A stretch of 21,643 nt of DNA from Hypsibius dujardini (GCA_001579985.1 LRSR01000271.1:1-21643); one strand, 5' to 3'; positions 1 through 10,800 are shown, counted from the first letter of the stretch. The notes: generated by a model from the sequence alone, not told the origin. Program-made: numbers and translations.

Positions 1-808
1 ATTGAGTGGGCTTTTCAACCTAAATTATTAAGAGATTTCGCATCTTTCCGACTTGGTACCACGAATTTTTGGTGTCTACATAACAAGAGCCAATTGGATC
101 AGCTTTTTTTAAAGTAAGTACGTATTCAGCGTCCCAAAATGCGCAGGTGGATTTTGAAGAATACCATATAGGGCATATATATATATATTTGTTTGACGAA
201 TATTATCATTGAGATCACATTTCTAAACTTGACCTCTGCCTGACCGGTGGTGCATATGCCTTCGCGTGCTCCTGCCACGTTCTACACACACACACCGGGT
301 AAAGAGGATCGTAATCCGATGAGGGAGAGATTTACGGGCCACGACCTTTTGTCACCCGGCAAATCAGCCGTGTACCGAAGCAGCAGACCATTGTCTAAGA
401 GATTTGAGAGAGCGGCACACTTTCCAATCCTGTTAATTAGTCGTCTGTGTCGACGCGCGTGTTGAAGATCATTCATCAACATCTGCAATTTTTATGCTCT
501 CTATACGCCGAGGGGGAGGGAAGCAGCAGACATGTCTGATCTCGGCTGTGACCTAGGCACTAAGCAGATACTTAACAAGCGCGTAGGCTTTTGATCCCTG
601 TGACTCGTTCCAGCCTTTCCGGGATCCCCTTGTACGTATTATACACACATCGGCACAATTACAGTACATCCAGAAGCGAAGATACACGACGGCTACTTAA
701 ATCCCAACTTTTGAGGATTACAACTGTAAATTTTAACTAGCCACGCGCCCACCGTCAAAATATATGTCATGCTGCTGAATATGATGGCGTGAGCGATAGC
801 GTTTGCCC
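1..808. other. Non-coding intergenic stretch
   Basis: No coding exon could be supported on either strand. Open frames here are short, overlap each other and lack family resemblance or exon-like splice sites. A short (AT)n run lies at about 175-189. The GC content is moderate at 240-620 and drops afterwards. I see no RNA gene. Confidence 0.5.
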
Positions 809-1127
809 AATGCAGATAGAAATGGTAAAACTAAACTAAAACTAAACTGAAAGTGAACTAAAACTTTTAATAACTAATTTCCTGATTTTATATTTTAAGT
901 TCACTAAAAAAACTAAACTACAAATTTTAGTTTCTAAAAATTTAAACGGGAAAAACTACAATTACACAAACATTATACAAACTACAAATTAGTCAACTAA
1001 TTTCGACTAAACTAGATTAAAATATTTTTATTTACCACTAAACTAAAAATTCTTTGTAACTTGTTTTTAGTTAGCGAACAAAGTAATTAGTTGACTAATT
1101 TTAGTTTTTGCCATCCTTAAATGCAGA
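809..1127. mobile_element. hAT-like MITE with 8-bp target-site duplication
   Basis: A 303-bp AT-rich element (817-1119) is bounded by inverted ends. The left end reads TAGAAATGGTAAAACTAAAC and the right end, reverse-complemented, reads TAAGGATGGCAAAAACTAAA. The 8-bp sequence AATGCAGA occurs exactly on both sides (809-816 and 1120-1127), as expected for a hAT target-site duplication. The TAGRRATGGYAAA-style terminus also fits hAT ends. There is no transposase frame, so it is a non-autonomous element. Internal copies of an AACTAAAC-type motif and a TTAGTCAACTAAT/ATTAGTTGACTAAT pair form subterminal repeats. The superfamily is inferred from end sequence and duplication length. Confidence 0.8.
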
Positions 1128-2469
1128 CATACAGTAGATATACACAATGAGGTCTCGAACTCAAGAGGTGTCGTTTTTTTCTTACCCAGACCCACACTAT
1201 TCTGTATTCTACTAGCAGTAGTGATGTTTTTCGCTAACCGAAACTACCTTTGAGGCATTGGCAGTAGTGTTGATAAGGATTACCAGTATTTCCACCGACT
1301 CTTTCCTTCAACACAGAAGGGGATCTGTCGTTAAAGATAATAGAAATATATGTAAGTTGACTAGTCCCCTCCCCCGCTAGCAATATGCCAACATAAAATA
1401 ATTCTATAATTAATAAAAATGTAATCCTCTAATTACAACTCATGCCTGTAAAGCAAACTAAAAGTCGTTTTAGACAAAGAAGGAACACATGCGTGAAGCT
1501 AATAAGCTGTAAAATGATTGGCCCAAGTAAAATTACTTAAATGCATCAAAGTAAAAATTGGATTTGTATCCCTTTATCGAATTTTGTTTAGCCGGTATTC
1601 GTTTCCTCTCACTGCGCGGTGCGATGCAAGAATTAAGGATTGTAAATTTTTAAAAAAAATGTTGCTCTAATTATTTCGATAAAACACACCATGCGTTGGC
1701 CCATGAGAATTTGACCGTCGAATTTCGAACCGGAAATCTAAACTATGGTAACCGCCGATCGATAATTAAGCATCGTGTTAAATATTGTTTTGATTGTTCC
1801 GATTTGTTTTTGCTTACTTATGAGGCAACATTCCGGTGAGAAAAAAGCCTAAAGTGGGGTGGGGTTATTCTGTCATGATAATCCTGTGGTCGCTCCCAAA
1901 GCTCATAATAATAGCACACCCACGCAAAAGACCGGACGAGAGGCCTTGCCCATTTTTTCTCTGTTGACCCTCGATCCGATTACACAAAAGCACTTTTTGG
2001 GGGTAAAAATATACTACAATCGGTATGCATACGCCACCGGTCAGCTCATTCAAACCCCCGAGCTCATTTGTTCCAGAGTAGACGTACAGTGCAAACTAAC
2101 CACAGGCCAACCTCTTTGATGAAGGGAGAGGGCAATTTCGGATCTCTGGACCTGTTAATCCCCAAGTGCTATTAGGGGGCGATTTGAAGAGAGTGTGTAA
2201 TCTTTGCCTTCTACACCTTCTCTTTCTCTCTCTCTCTCTGCATTTAAGGTCAGGGTAATAATGAGAAATTAGACTAATGAGCAAAGCTGCGGGTGCACAC
2301 GCACAATTAAGTGCTCCTCCTGGTCCTCTGTTGCGAAGAAAAAAATGAGCAATCTGTTGCCTGTAGTCCTCCTCCTTCTGGACACTTTCGTCCACCTGTC
2401 CAACCGCAGACTTTTCTGTACACAGACTATAAGTACATATAGCTAGGTAGCTTTCCGAAAAAGAGAGGG
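1128..2469. other. Non-coding intergenic stretch with CT microsatellite
   Basis: No exon could be supported. A (TC)n tract lies at about 2217-2239. The open frames over 1859-2395 on both strands run through this low-complexity sequence and match nothing I recognise. No RNA gene or regulatory site was identified. Confidence 0.45.
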
Positions 2470-3305
2470 CAGCGAAATTTGTTCCGCCTGAAATATTATA
2501 TTACAGTATATATTCCAAGAGTGTATCTACTGTTCAAAAACTGTAGAACAAATAATCTGTCTAACCGGTGATGATTTTCAACTTCCTCACTCCAAATCTA
2601 ATTGCTGTGTATTTTTTTAATAGTACTGTATTTATGATAACTTTCGATATATATATTCTCGGTGTAATTTCAAGAAATTTTTTGGGCGTAATTATAAAGT
2701 TGGGAAAACATTAGAAGATTCCACTTGCTGTGATTTTCACTGCAAAAATGCTCTTTTTCGGAAAAACTTTTACCAATCATATTATTGATGCTATTTCAAT
2801 CAAAATTCAATTTGAAATTGATTGGCATCAGTTGAATTTTTTTTGGAAGTTAGGGGACGAAGCTATTATTCGATATTGAAACAAGCTGAGGATTATTGAG
2901 TGCACTTACAGGACCTGATTATAATCTCGCCCCCTGATATGGAAAAACAATTCGGCTGATGCCAATCGATTTCAAATTGAATTTGAATTTGAATAGCGTC
3001 CAAAAATGTTTGTAAAATCATTTGTGAAAATAGCATTTATACAGTTAAAATCAAAGCAAGTGGAAGGAATCTTTCATTGTTTTCCCAACTTTAAATTACG
3101 CCAAAACAAGTTCTTGGAACTACACCGAGATTATGTACACCAAACATTATTATAAATACAGTACTATTGAAAAACAATAGCGAATAGATTCTGGGTGTGG
3201 ACGTTGAACATGATCCCTGGTAAGACCATTGGCAACTGATTTTTTGGAATTGGATTAGGTCATTTTAATTGACCACAGTAGAGCAAATTCGTAACCTGCC
3301 GGACG
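2470..3305. mobile_element. Large imperfect inverted-repeat (fold-back/MITE-like) element
   Basis: The left and right halves are diverged reverse complements of each other. Matching landmarks include AATAGTACTGTATTTAT (2619-2635) against its inverse near 3155-3170, CTCGGTGTA (about 2659) against TACACCGAG (3121-3129), AAAGTTGGGAAAACA (about 2697) against TGTTTTCCCAACTTT (about 3078), and a GAAATTGATTGGCATCAG arm (about 2813) against CTGATGCCAATCGATTTC (about 2957). The confident core is 2559-3226. Weaker similarity continues to about 2470 and 3305. It has no coding capacity. The exact ends and any target duplication were not resolved. A diverged relative lies at 10801-11170. Confidence 0.75.
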
Positions 3306-4605
3306 TCGTAAAACATGTCGTGCAAATTGATTTTCTCTTAAAAATTATGTCGGTCTACGACCCTCTCATTCTTTCGGAATCCTAGTTCCATACGGTACAC
3401 TAGATGACTGGTGAGCCAATTATCACCTTCCCTGTCCCGTACAGCGCACTCTGTTCAGGACCCAGACCACGCTAATAATTTTGTTAACTTATCAGTTGGA
3501 AGGGACATGCAAGGATACGTAGGATTTAGTTAAAATATTTCAATAAATATATATATCCTAAATGATTTATACCCAGGTGATGACCAACATCTCTACTAGA
3601 TCAAGCTCAAATCAAAACACGTCGTTTGCGAAATCAGTTCAAAGACCTCTCGCCCAAAATGCCAAATATTTCGCCAGCTGGATCGCACGCGTCCAGAAGT
3701 CACTTGCACATTCTCTCCCAACTGGTGGGACAGTACAGCACCAAGCTCTCCAGTAGCGCACCAGACAGACAGCACTCCAAGCTGCCATCTACGTATACAG
3801 GCAACCAGGCAGGAGCAAACTCCACATTCAGACAGACACCCGAGCCTGATCCGGTTAATGACTAATTAACCAAATCCCCATCAGCCGCAGCAGCGTACAA
3901 CGGGCGTCTAGCTATTATTCTGATTCAGACAGACAGACAGACAATGCAAATTAACCCAAAAAGCATATGCAGCTCCAGCATATAGACAAAACCAGCGAAT
4001 CGATATTGCGTTCGAACAGCACGCGCAAAAATCACCACCAGCTGTCTGTGTATGTGTGGTACTCGGCTGCCATTGGTCCAATCCGCGGGGCGGATCGAAC
4101 GCGCCGCCGTTTTATTTGCTTGATCTCTTTCCGTCAAGTCTCTCTATCCGTGCGCGCGTATTGAACGGTCGTTCTCGTTGATCCCAAAATTGTTTCGCGA
4201 ATTGTTTCTCTCCCCCGGTGTGTCGTGTCCTCTCGTCGTCGAGAGCGTTTTTTTCTCTCTTCGTTTTTAGCCCCAGTCATTAGGCTTTCCTGTACACCGG
4301 TGTACATACATCCAAGAACAGACCGACAACAGACCGACACGTCCGGTAGTTGCCATAATTGTCTACTCAATTTATCTCATTTTCTCTTTCCTTCGACATA
4401 TTTTTCCTTTGAGATCTTCGGAGAGGGTGGAAAAAATAATTGTCCCGCACAGACACGTCACTTTTTAGCTCGTTGCTATTACGACAGAGTGGTCGTTTCC
4501 ATTAACTGCGTGCCTTTTTTCTCTCTGGACATCGGTCAGTCTCAACTTTTCGGTCTTCCAGTCGTCTCAGGACTGCTTTTGAAGGAACCTCTTGGAAGAA
4601 TTTGT
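3306..4605. other. Upstream region and probable 5' UTR of the bZIP gene
   Basis: No homologous exon was found. The stretch holds a perfect AGAC tetranucleotide run at about 3925-3943 and becomes pyrimidine- and CpG-richer from about 4100, as expected of a promoter or 5' leader for the bZIP gene that starts at 4606. No convincing TATA box was seen. A frame in phase with the bZIP start is open back to 4225, but its Ser/Phe-rich translation looks like leader sequence. An extended N-terminus cannot be strictly excluded. Confidence 0.4.
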
Positions 4606-7600
4606 ATGGCTCACCACCAGCAGGATAACCAGTCCTTTGGCAGCTTCAAGATGGAACTTAACAACGGGAGTACGCCCTCTTTGGGTAAGTGTTGCTGCGT
4701 GGTCAGGGTGTAGTTGACGTTTTACCTGCAGGCCGAATCTTTATAACAGAAACCAACAATGGAATAAAGAAAAAATTCTTTAATACTTCAATAGTATTAT
4801 TACTTTATAATAATTTGTTACTAATAATATATTAATAATAATAATAACAGTTCTAATAAAATTAATACTGTTTTTATACTTTATTCAATAATAATTATTT
4901 TCGTACTTTCTTACTTTTAATAGTTTTGATACAAATACGTTTGTAGAGATAACTTTTATTGCACTGCGCACATTTCAACAATTGGGTCTCCCTGACACTT
5001 TTTTTTTAAGGCAACTGTTAGTGGACGTACTTGTACTTGCAATTGAAAGCATGCTGAATTGGCTGTGTTTTTTATCCCGGTTTGGTCTGTTCCAATCGAA
5101 TGACAGTGTTTGCTGCTTGGATTGCTTCACAAACCACACACAAAGCATAATGCGTTTTCTGTTAAAAAATACAGATACACATGTAGTTTCTCAAACATTT
5201 TTGCACTAGTAAGTCTATTATATATCTCAAAATTCATTGATGGCTGTGTACTAGTATCCCGGCTGCACTGCAATGAGTAGTGCATGTTAGCATACATATG
5301 TGACTTTCTTGCTTGGTACTTCATATAACCATACTGCACACAATGGCATTCAAAACATTTTTACACATTTCTATGCCGAATCCAATTGATTTCAAATGAA
5401 ACGCGAGTGGAATTACTTTACACTTCTTATTTATTCCAATACTCAACAATAAGGCTATAATTATTCCCGAGGATATTTAGCTATAAAGACAGATTATAAA
5501 TTGCAGGCGTTTTTGCAACCTTTGAGAAATATATTCATACCCCTGAAAAACGAGAACGCTCTACAGAAAGACTCCTATTAACCCATTTCGTCTGAATTTG
5601 ATTTCCGCTCGCTCACCAGAAATCTCGGCTGTTTTCTACGGATATTTCGCACGATCGCATTTCTTTAGCGTGCTGCGTTATTCGTGAAAAAACTATGCCC
5701 AAAAGGGACCTCGATCAAACCCTTCTCCACGTTGCCCACATCGAAAAAATGTCTCGTCCGTTGACCAGTCGTCTTGTCGTTTGTGCATAGTGTCTAGCAT
5801 ACACATTGTTTAGCATACATATCTTGCGGTCCTTCCGCCGGTCATGGTTAACGGACACCACACACACAAATAAACAAAAAAGCCGCCGTATCAAGTCCTC
5901 CATCAAGCAACAGACACATGTGCCTCTCTCTTCTCAATCCTTTGCCACGTCCGTCCGCGGACGCGTCTGTTGATCATGATCTTTTCCACGCTGCTACGAC
6001 CAGGGCCCATTAAAAAAGACGGCCCACTAGCCGGAACCACGGTTAAAACAGCAGCAGCCATCGGAGACCCAGCAGAGCCATACAGAGCACGCCGATATCA
6101 ACAGACAACTCACACAGCAGCTGAGATGGTGGTCGGTGTTAACGAGCTCGTCATCGTCGTCGTGTGAGAGGATCGGAGACGCGGGGCAACGGACGAGAAT
6201 GTTGGCATAGTTTAAAGCGCGTCTCTCACGAGCGCCTTTTGCTCCAGCGGCGACCCACTGCCGGCGTGTGTCTGTGTCTGTGCTGGTCTTGTTTAGACAA
6301 CGTCATTGGATTTAAATACAATATTAAATGAGTTAAAATTCACCGGCAAATTTTATCTAAATTTAAAACTTAATTCATTTAAAATATGAAGCCGCATTTT
6401 CAGCATTTAAAATAAGAATTTGAATAAGATATTCTAATATTTTAAGTAAATTTAGTGATTTTAAATTAAAATATGCTTTAAAGATCCATTTCCTTCTTTT
6501 GACTTTAAATAAAATAAAAACATATTTTAATTAAAATTAACAGCCAGCTTTTTAGATAATAAAATATTTTTTAAATATATTTAAACAACTGTATTCTTTA
6601 TACTCACTTTAAGCCAGTAAGGTTCTCCGACTGTCTGCTCTGTTGGGTTTCCGGGTGAAAAGTGCATCAGGTAGGTGGCGTCTTAACTGTTCGCGAATGT
6701 CTTCATGTCCGCCGTTGCATAATTTGTTTTTGCTGCTGCTTGTCCGTCCGTTTTCCGGGTTCTGTTTGTGAGTGTGTGATGTCGTGTTATGAGTGAAGGA
6801 AAGCCGTGCGCGCTGTCTCGCTCCTGTAGTCGTTTGTGATGGAGAGTGTTCATTGTAAATGGAAACTTTCTGCTGGGCATTGACTTTGATGATGTAAATT
6901 GTTGATCGGTTCAGTTTACAATGAAGATTTATAGTCGCGAACTTCGGAAAGAAGTTTGGTTTAATGGGGCGAATAAAAATGTAGCAATTTTGGGGAAGAC
7001 TCCTGAAGGGTACATGGCTAATAACCACCAAAAATTTTACATTAGCAAAACAATTTTCTATCTAAATTTTCCGATTAAAGAAAGCAGAAAGAAGAGTTGG
7101 TTGAAATATTATTGTTAAATTGCAGGCAGTGCGGAGGAGGACTCGATGACCGGATCCGACAACTCCGGTAGTAACAACAGCCTCTTGGACTACCAGGGCT
7201 CTTCGCACCCCGCCCTCAACGGCAGCGTCATCCTCGGCGAGTACAACCTCCAGACGGGGAGTTTCATGGACACGAAATCATCATCCTTCCGTCGAATGAA
7301 CGAGAAACGAATGGACATCAGAGGAGGATACGGTGGACAGCACGGCAATGTCATTTACGAAAATCTCAACGGCTTCAATAGCTTCACATCCGATTCTTTC
7401 CTCGAAGGTAAAGAAGGACAAACAGGCAGGCAAGCAGGCACACAGGTAGACGGTAGGCAGGCAGGTAGACAGACAGACAGACAGGCTGGCTGGAAAAACA
7501 GACAAACAGACAGCCAGAGAGCCACATATTTTTTAAAGAAAGATGAACTAACTGTTGAATTGGGATAAAAATATGAACACAAGATAACCACATATATAGC

Positions 7601-8115
7601 CTTAACTTCAGCAACAAAAATAGAGCAATACAAATTGAGTTAATGCCGGCATTACTACCTTTTACACTCAAGTTAAAAATCAAACTGAAAATCTTCCTTG
7701 CATTTATTCTACATTTTATTCTCCAGGGAATCCACAACTTCTAATTAGGGCCATCAGCTCGGTTAGCAACAGCCACGCCTCCCGGCGTCCACGCAGCGAG
7801 AAAAAACCCATTCCGGCGGAGAAGAAGGACGGCAAGTACTTTGAACGACGGAAACGGAACAACCACGCGGCGAAAAAGTCCCGCGACTACCGCAAACAAC
7901 GCGAGGACGAGGTAGCGATGCGGGCCAACCAACTGGAGAAAGACAACGCCATCCTCAAGGCGCAGCTGCACACCCTCCGGGAGGAGGCCACATCGCTCCA
8001 GCAGATGCTGATGCAGCGGCAACTCCAGCGACAGCAGCAGCAGCAACAGGCCACGGCCAATTTTAACCGCTTCTCTTCCTTCGCCCACGGCGGCGGCGGC
8101 CACATTTCCGTCTAA
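4606..8115 (+). CDS. bZIP transcription factor, PAR/CES-2/NFIL3/Giant type
   Basis: This is a predicted nuclear DNA-binding regulator of 249 aa. Exons are 4606-4684, 7126-7407 and 7727-8115; both introns (2441 and 319 bp) are GT-AG and phase 1, and all joins keep frame. The basic region covers residues about 158-180 and includes RKRNNHAAKKSRD, close to the NNxAAKRSRD signature of PAR and CES-2 proteins. The zipper follows with a perfect heptad of leucines at 190, 197, 204 and 211, preceded by V183. A Gln-rich stretch (about 213-229) and a Gly-rich C-terminus follow. Residues 1-120 are Ser/Asn/Gly-rich and unrecognised, as usual for activation regions. The start at 4606 is uncertain: its context is weak, and ATG at 4651 has a better one (AAGATGG). 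Subfamily members control development or circadian output; the specific role here is unknown. Confidence 0.88.
4735..4965. other. AT-rich block in bZIP intron 1
   Basis: This run of mostly A and T contains many TAATA-type words, including TAATAATAATAATAA near 4835-4850. The ends carry weakly inverted similarity (GAATAAAG against CTTTATTC), so a small degenerate MITE is possible but not demonstrated. Confidence 0.35.
5560..6300. other. GC-richer segment within bZIP intron 1
   Basis: Within the 2.4-kb first intron this stretch is richer in CpG and GC than its surroundings, which are AT blocks. It contains short open frames with no recognised homology. An alternative first exon or internal promoter of the bZIP gene is one possibility, but no splice junction or core promoter motif makes it certain. 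Confidence 0.25.
6300..6600. other. AT-rich block in bZIP intron 1
   Basis: A sharply AT-rich stretch dense in TTTAAA and ATTTAAAATA words, with a clear compositional step against the GC-richer DNA on both sides. TTTAAATA-like sequence recurs near both edges in inverted orientation, but clean inverted ends and a target duplication were not found. It may be a degenerate MITE. Confidence 0.3.
7416..7516 (+). repeat. Imperfect CAGA/CAGG tetranucleotide tract
   Basis: This tract in the second bZIP intron, beginning just after the donor at 7408, is made of mixed CAGG and CAGA/AGAC units with interruptions. It is read as CAGR on the sense strand of the gene. The same motif class recurs at about 3925-3943, 16551-16580, 17484-17738 and 18540-18700. 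Confidence 0.85.
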
Positions 8116-8884
8116 ATTACATGTATATTTAAATCTCTCTCTATCTCTCCATATTAAATCCGGATATTAAATCGCCTTCCGCTGCACTTCTTCAAATCCG
8201 TCAGCAAAGTTTTTTCGTGGCTTGTCATACGTCGTTATTTGGAGATGGACAGTTGACGAGGTGGTCTCCTGTGTCAGGGTTTCTCACTTTTTTTCGGCGT
8301 GTGTGCTTTGTGTACAAAATACGGCTTAAGTTACGGGTATATCTATTTTTTAATTTCATTTTCTCTTGCTTCAGGAATTCAAACTGTTGTTTTGTCCATC
8401 GGAACTTTTATGTTTTGCAGATGTGTCTTAGCATTATTCCTGTTCATCAGATTAAAAAGAGGAAAATCTGGGGAAGAAGAAAAAAGAAAATTGGTTTCCT
8501 CCTAATTCAAACCATTCGTTGCTCGCATTTCTGACCACTGCTCAGTTTTTATCGCACCGGACATCGAAATCTTTTGAGGTGAAAGCGAGACATATACCTC
8601 TATGAGACTGTCTGATACTTGATTTCTGTCTGAATTTATTGACACGTCGTATGCAGAACTTCGGGATGATTGCATGGACTGTATTCTGGTCTTCGTTCTG
8701 CACTTTCGATATAAATGTAAAAAAGGAAATAACTGGACGGTTGGAAAAAGCTCACTACATAGTTCGCTGACTATGCAGTGACTTATCTGTTTTCGATTAA
8801 TTTGCGACAGAGCGCCCCCTGCCACTCGATGGTTCAGTCCAGAATATGGAAAGTCAAGTGGTCCATTCCAAAGCCCTTCCCTCA
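8116..8884. other. bZIP 3' flank, non-coding
   Basis: This is the likely 3' UTR and downstream intergenic DNA. ATTAAA variants occur near 8153 and 8165, but no canonical AATAAA signal was seen close to the stop codon, so the polyadenylation site is undefined. The open frames here match nothing I recognise. Confidence 0.4.
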
Positions 8885-9556
8885 TAGTTGTAGTTTGGAG
8901 CTAGTAGTTGTCCTTAGTAGTTTTGTAGTTGCATTTTCACATGTAGTTTTATTTAGTAGTTGTGTAGTTGTAATTTCTAATTGTATTTTTTAGTTTATAT
9001 TGATGTATTTTTTATTAATATTGTGAATGTTATTTTTAAATAATATGGTGAATTCCCTGAGCACTGAAATTACCAATCAACTTTGCTGAATGGCATTATA
9101 CGCTATAGTACCGGCACCGCATACGGCTGTGCTGTTAACTCTGTTTTAGCTTTTAGCTTTTCCGCTTTTAGCTTCTCCACGAGTCTTTCTTCTCAACCAC
9201 TTTCTAACTGGCTGCTTTTTTAATTTTCGGAGCCCACATTCCCTAGCATCAAAATATCTTTTTACATACAATATCAATCATTACTTTTAACGCCCTGATC
9301 CGACCATACTGTATAACAATCATTCAACCTGTAATGAGAAACTGTATATTCATAGTCACCGTGTGATATTAGTTCATAACAATTTTTTAAGAGCCGCGAG
9401 AACTAAAATCACAACTATGTAAATACAAATTATAAACAACAATTAGAAAATATAAAATAAATACTAATTAAATACTAAATAGAAAACACAACTGAAAATA
9501 TACAACTAGGGAACTACTAAATACTAAAGATAACTACTGACTACAAACTACAACTA
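8885..9556. mobile_element. Fold-back element with GTAGTTG-rich inverted arms
   Basis: The left end begins TAGTTGTAGTTTGGAGCTAG and the right end (9544-9556) is its inverse, CAAACTACAACTA. Both arms, about 110-160 bp, are built from repeated TAGTAGTTGTAG-like units: GTAGTTG on the left and CAACTAC on the right. The roughly 360 bp in between is unrelated, AT-rich and non-coding. This resembles a MITE or fold-back element with subterminal repeats. No target duplication was resolved, so the exact borders are approximate. Confidence 0.6.
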
Positions 9557-9589
9557 CAGTGTACCATGTTTTATACAAACCCGTATGCA

Positions 9590-9595
9590 TTTATT
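9590..9595 (-). promoter_or_regulatory. Candidate polyadenylation signal AATAAA
   Basis: AATAAA on the minus strand lies about 177 bp past the stop codon of the collagen-like gene and is the nearest canonical hexamer downstream of it. Assignment is by position and motif only. Confidence 0.4.
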
Positions 9596-9771
9596 TGATG
9601 CTATAACGCTTGGTAAGTCGCATGCGTTTTAATTCAGTGCGAGAAAAAAAAATATTTCTAATATTTAGAGCTACGGCCGACGTCTCTGGCCGTCAAATTT
9701 ATCCCAGTGTCAGAGAGAAAGTCAAAGGGAGGACATGAGGAGAGCCCACCGCACATAACGGAACTTCACTT

Positions 9772-10233
9772 TCAAACACCCATCAGAGGTCCCGGTTCAC
9801 CTTTCCGTCCCTTCAGGCCCGGCAGTCCCGGCGGACCGTAACAGTCGCAGTCCACCTCGTCCGCTCTCATAAACCGCTCACCACCCTCATTCGGAAATAT
9901 GTTGACATTGCTTCTCGGCTCCGCCCTGTTCGAGTCTCCATCTCCGGAAACGCCACGATCACCCTTCGGCCCCACTGGTCCCGACATACCCGGGCATTGC
10001 TTCAGCCCGTTCGCTCCAGGTGCAGCCCCCTTGTCCGCGGTCGTTATGAGGACCTCCGCCGCCGCGATTGATCGAGTTGCACCTCGGTCGCCCTTCGGTC
10101 CAGGAAGACCGCGAAGACCCTCGGGTCCGCCGCCGTTGGTGCAGCGAGGAAGGCTTCCCAAGCAGACGGCGACCCATCCCAGCAGCGCAATTATAAGAAC
10201 ATTAAACAATGGAACGGCCGGAAGCACGGCCAT
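9772..10233 (-). CDS. Short secreted collagen-like protein
   Basis: A single-exon gene of 153 aa. Residues 1-27 form a hydrophobic signal peptide or signal anchor (NVLIIALLGWVAVCLG). Three separate Gly-X-Y tracts follow: about 36-51 (ending PGPKGDRG), about 82-99 (GPVGPKGDRG) and 133-150 (GPPGLPGLKGRKGEPG). The linkers between them are non-collagenous, of about 30 residues each. Cysteines lie at 24, 31, 80, 129 and 131; the C129-D-C131 pair directly before the last tract could support inter-chain disulfides. Length and layout resemble a small cuticle- or matrix-type collagen, but no named collagen N-terminal domain is recognised. A TATA box at 10311-10320 supports the start. It may trimerise in extracellular matrix (inference). 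A spliced gene model with different ends is possible but nothing requires one. Confidence 0.75.
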   Translation of the reverse strand: MAVLPAVPLFNVLIIALLGWVAVCLGSLPRCTNGGGPEGLRGLPGPKGDRGATRSIAAAEVLITTADKGAAPGANGLKQCPGMSGPVGPKGDRGVSGDGDSNRAEPRSNVNIFPNEGGERFMRADEVDCDCYGPPGLPGLKGRKGEPGPLMGV

Positions 10234-10310
10234 TTTCTGGTACGAAAATTGTGCAGCACGAAAATATAATTTCTGCCAGCTTTAAATGTAGGAAAAGGGT
10301 TGCTGGTGTG

Positions 10311-10320
10311 TATTTATATA
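10311..10320 (-). promoter_or_regulatory. TATA box of the collagen-like gene
   Basis: TATATAAATA on the minus strand lies about 80 bp upstream of the collagen-like ATG. With a usual spacing of about 30 bp, transcription would begin near 10283 and leave a leader of about 50 nt. The motif matches the metazoan TATA consensus closely; the start site is inferred. Confidence 0.65.
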
Positions 10321-10800
10321 CCCTCACCCCGCTTGTCTCTGTTTGTTTACATCGGCTAATCGTTGGTACGTGGCTTAACCAGAAGCAGAGACGTGAAGTC
10401 TCGAGAAATTACTCACCGGATGTGGCGGATTTCCCCGGGTCGCGTTCCCTTTGAGAAACAGCAACTATAAAAAGATGCGTCCGACTTCCGTTGTTCGTGG
10501 TGGAAAGGCGCATCTGCTTCAGCGAGAGAGAGAGGGTCTGTCAACGTTTTTCGCTGTACCCCGACAGATGGGAATACACAGACACACCAAAGATCGAAGG
10601 TCGGTTGCTTTTTCTGTTGCGTTGGAAGTCTACCGAGAAGTTTTGATGCTGAAGGTAATGTTCGTTTCATTTGATTGGAGATAAGGGAAGATTTTTGAGA
10701 AGATGTTTAATCCCGTGTAGGTTCGCAGTACGTGCCTGCTCCCTATGCGCTGGAAGTTTAGTCTGAAACTGTATTGTAACTGGCAAATTTATTCCCTCTA
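10321..10800. other. Intergenic stretch with a possible plus-strand promoter
   Basis: TATAAAAAG at 10466-10474 on the plus strand is a good TATA-like match and is followed by an open frame ending at a donor-like AAG/GTAATG near 10652. No downstream exon of such a gene was found. A short (GA)n run lies at about 10525-10535. Otherwise I see nothing. Confidence 0.3.

Noticed and set aside
2096-2395. 99-codon minus-strand open frame
   Set aside because: It runs through the (TC)n microsatellite, giving an Arg/Glu/Cys-rich translation with no recognisable family and no exon structure.
5365-5410. Possible third copy of the fold-back family (GCCGAATCCAATTGATTTC)
   Set aside because: Similarity covers only about 25 bp and the next landmarks are absent, so chance cannot be excluded.
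6609-7031. 140-codon minus-strand open frame
   Set aside because: It lies in the bZIP intron, has no homology I recognise and overlaps other frames of equal quality.
7741-8105. Minus-strand Leu-rich open frames of 120 and 72 codons
   Set aside because: Shadows of the bZIP exon; the sense frame has a full basic region and leucine zipper.
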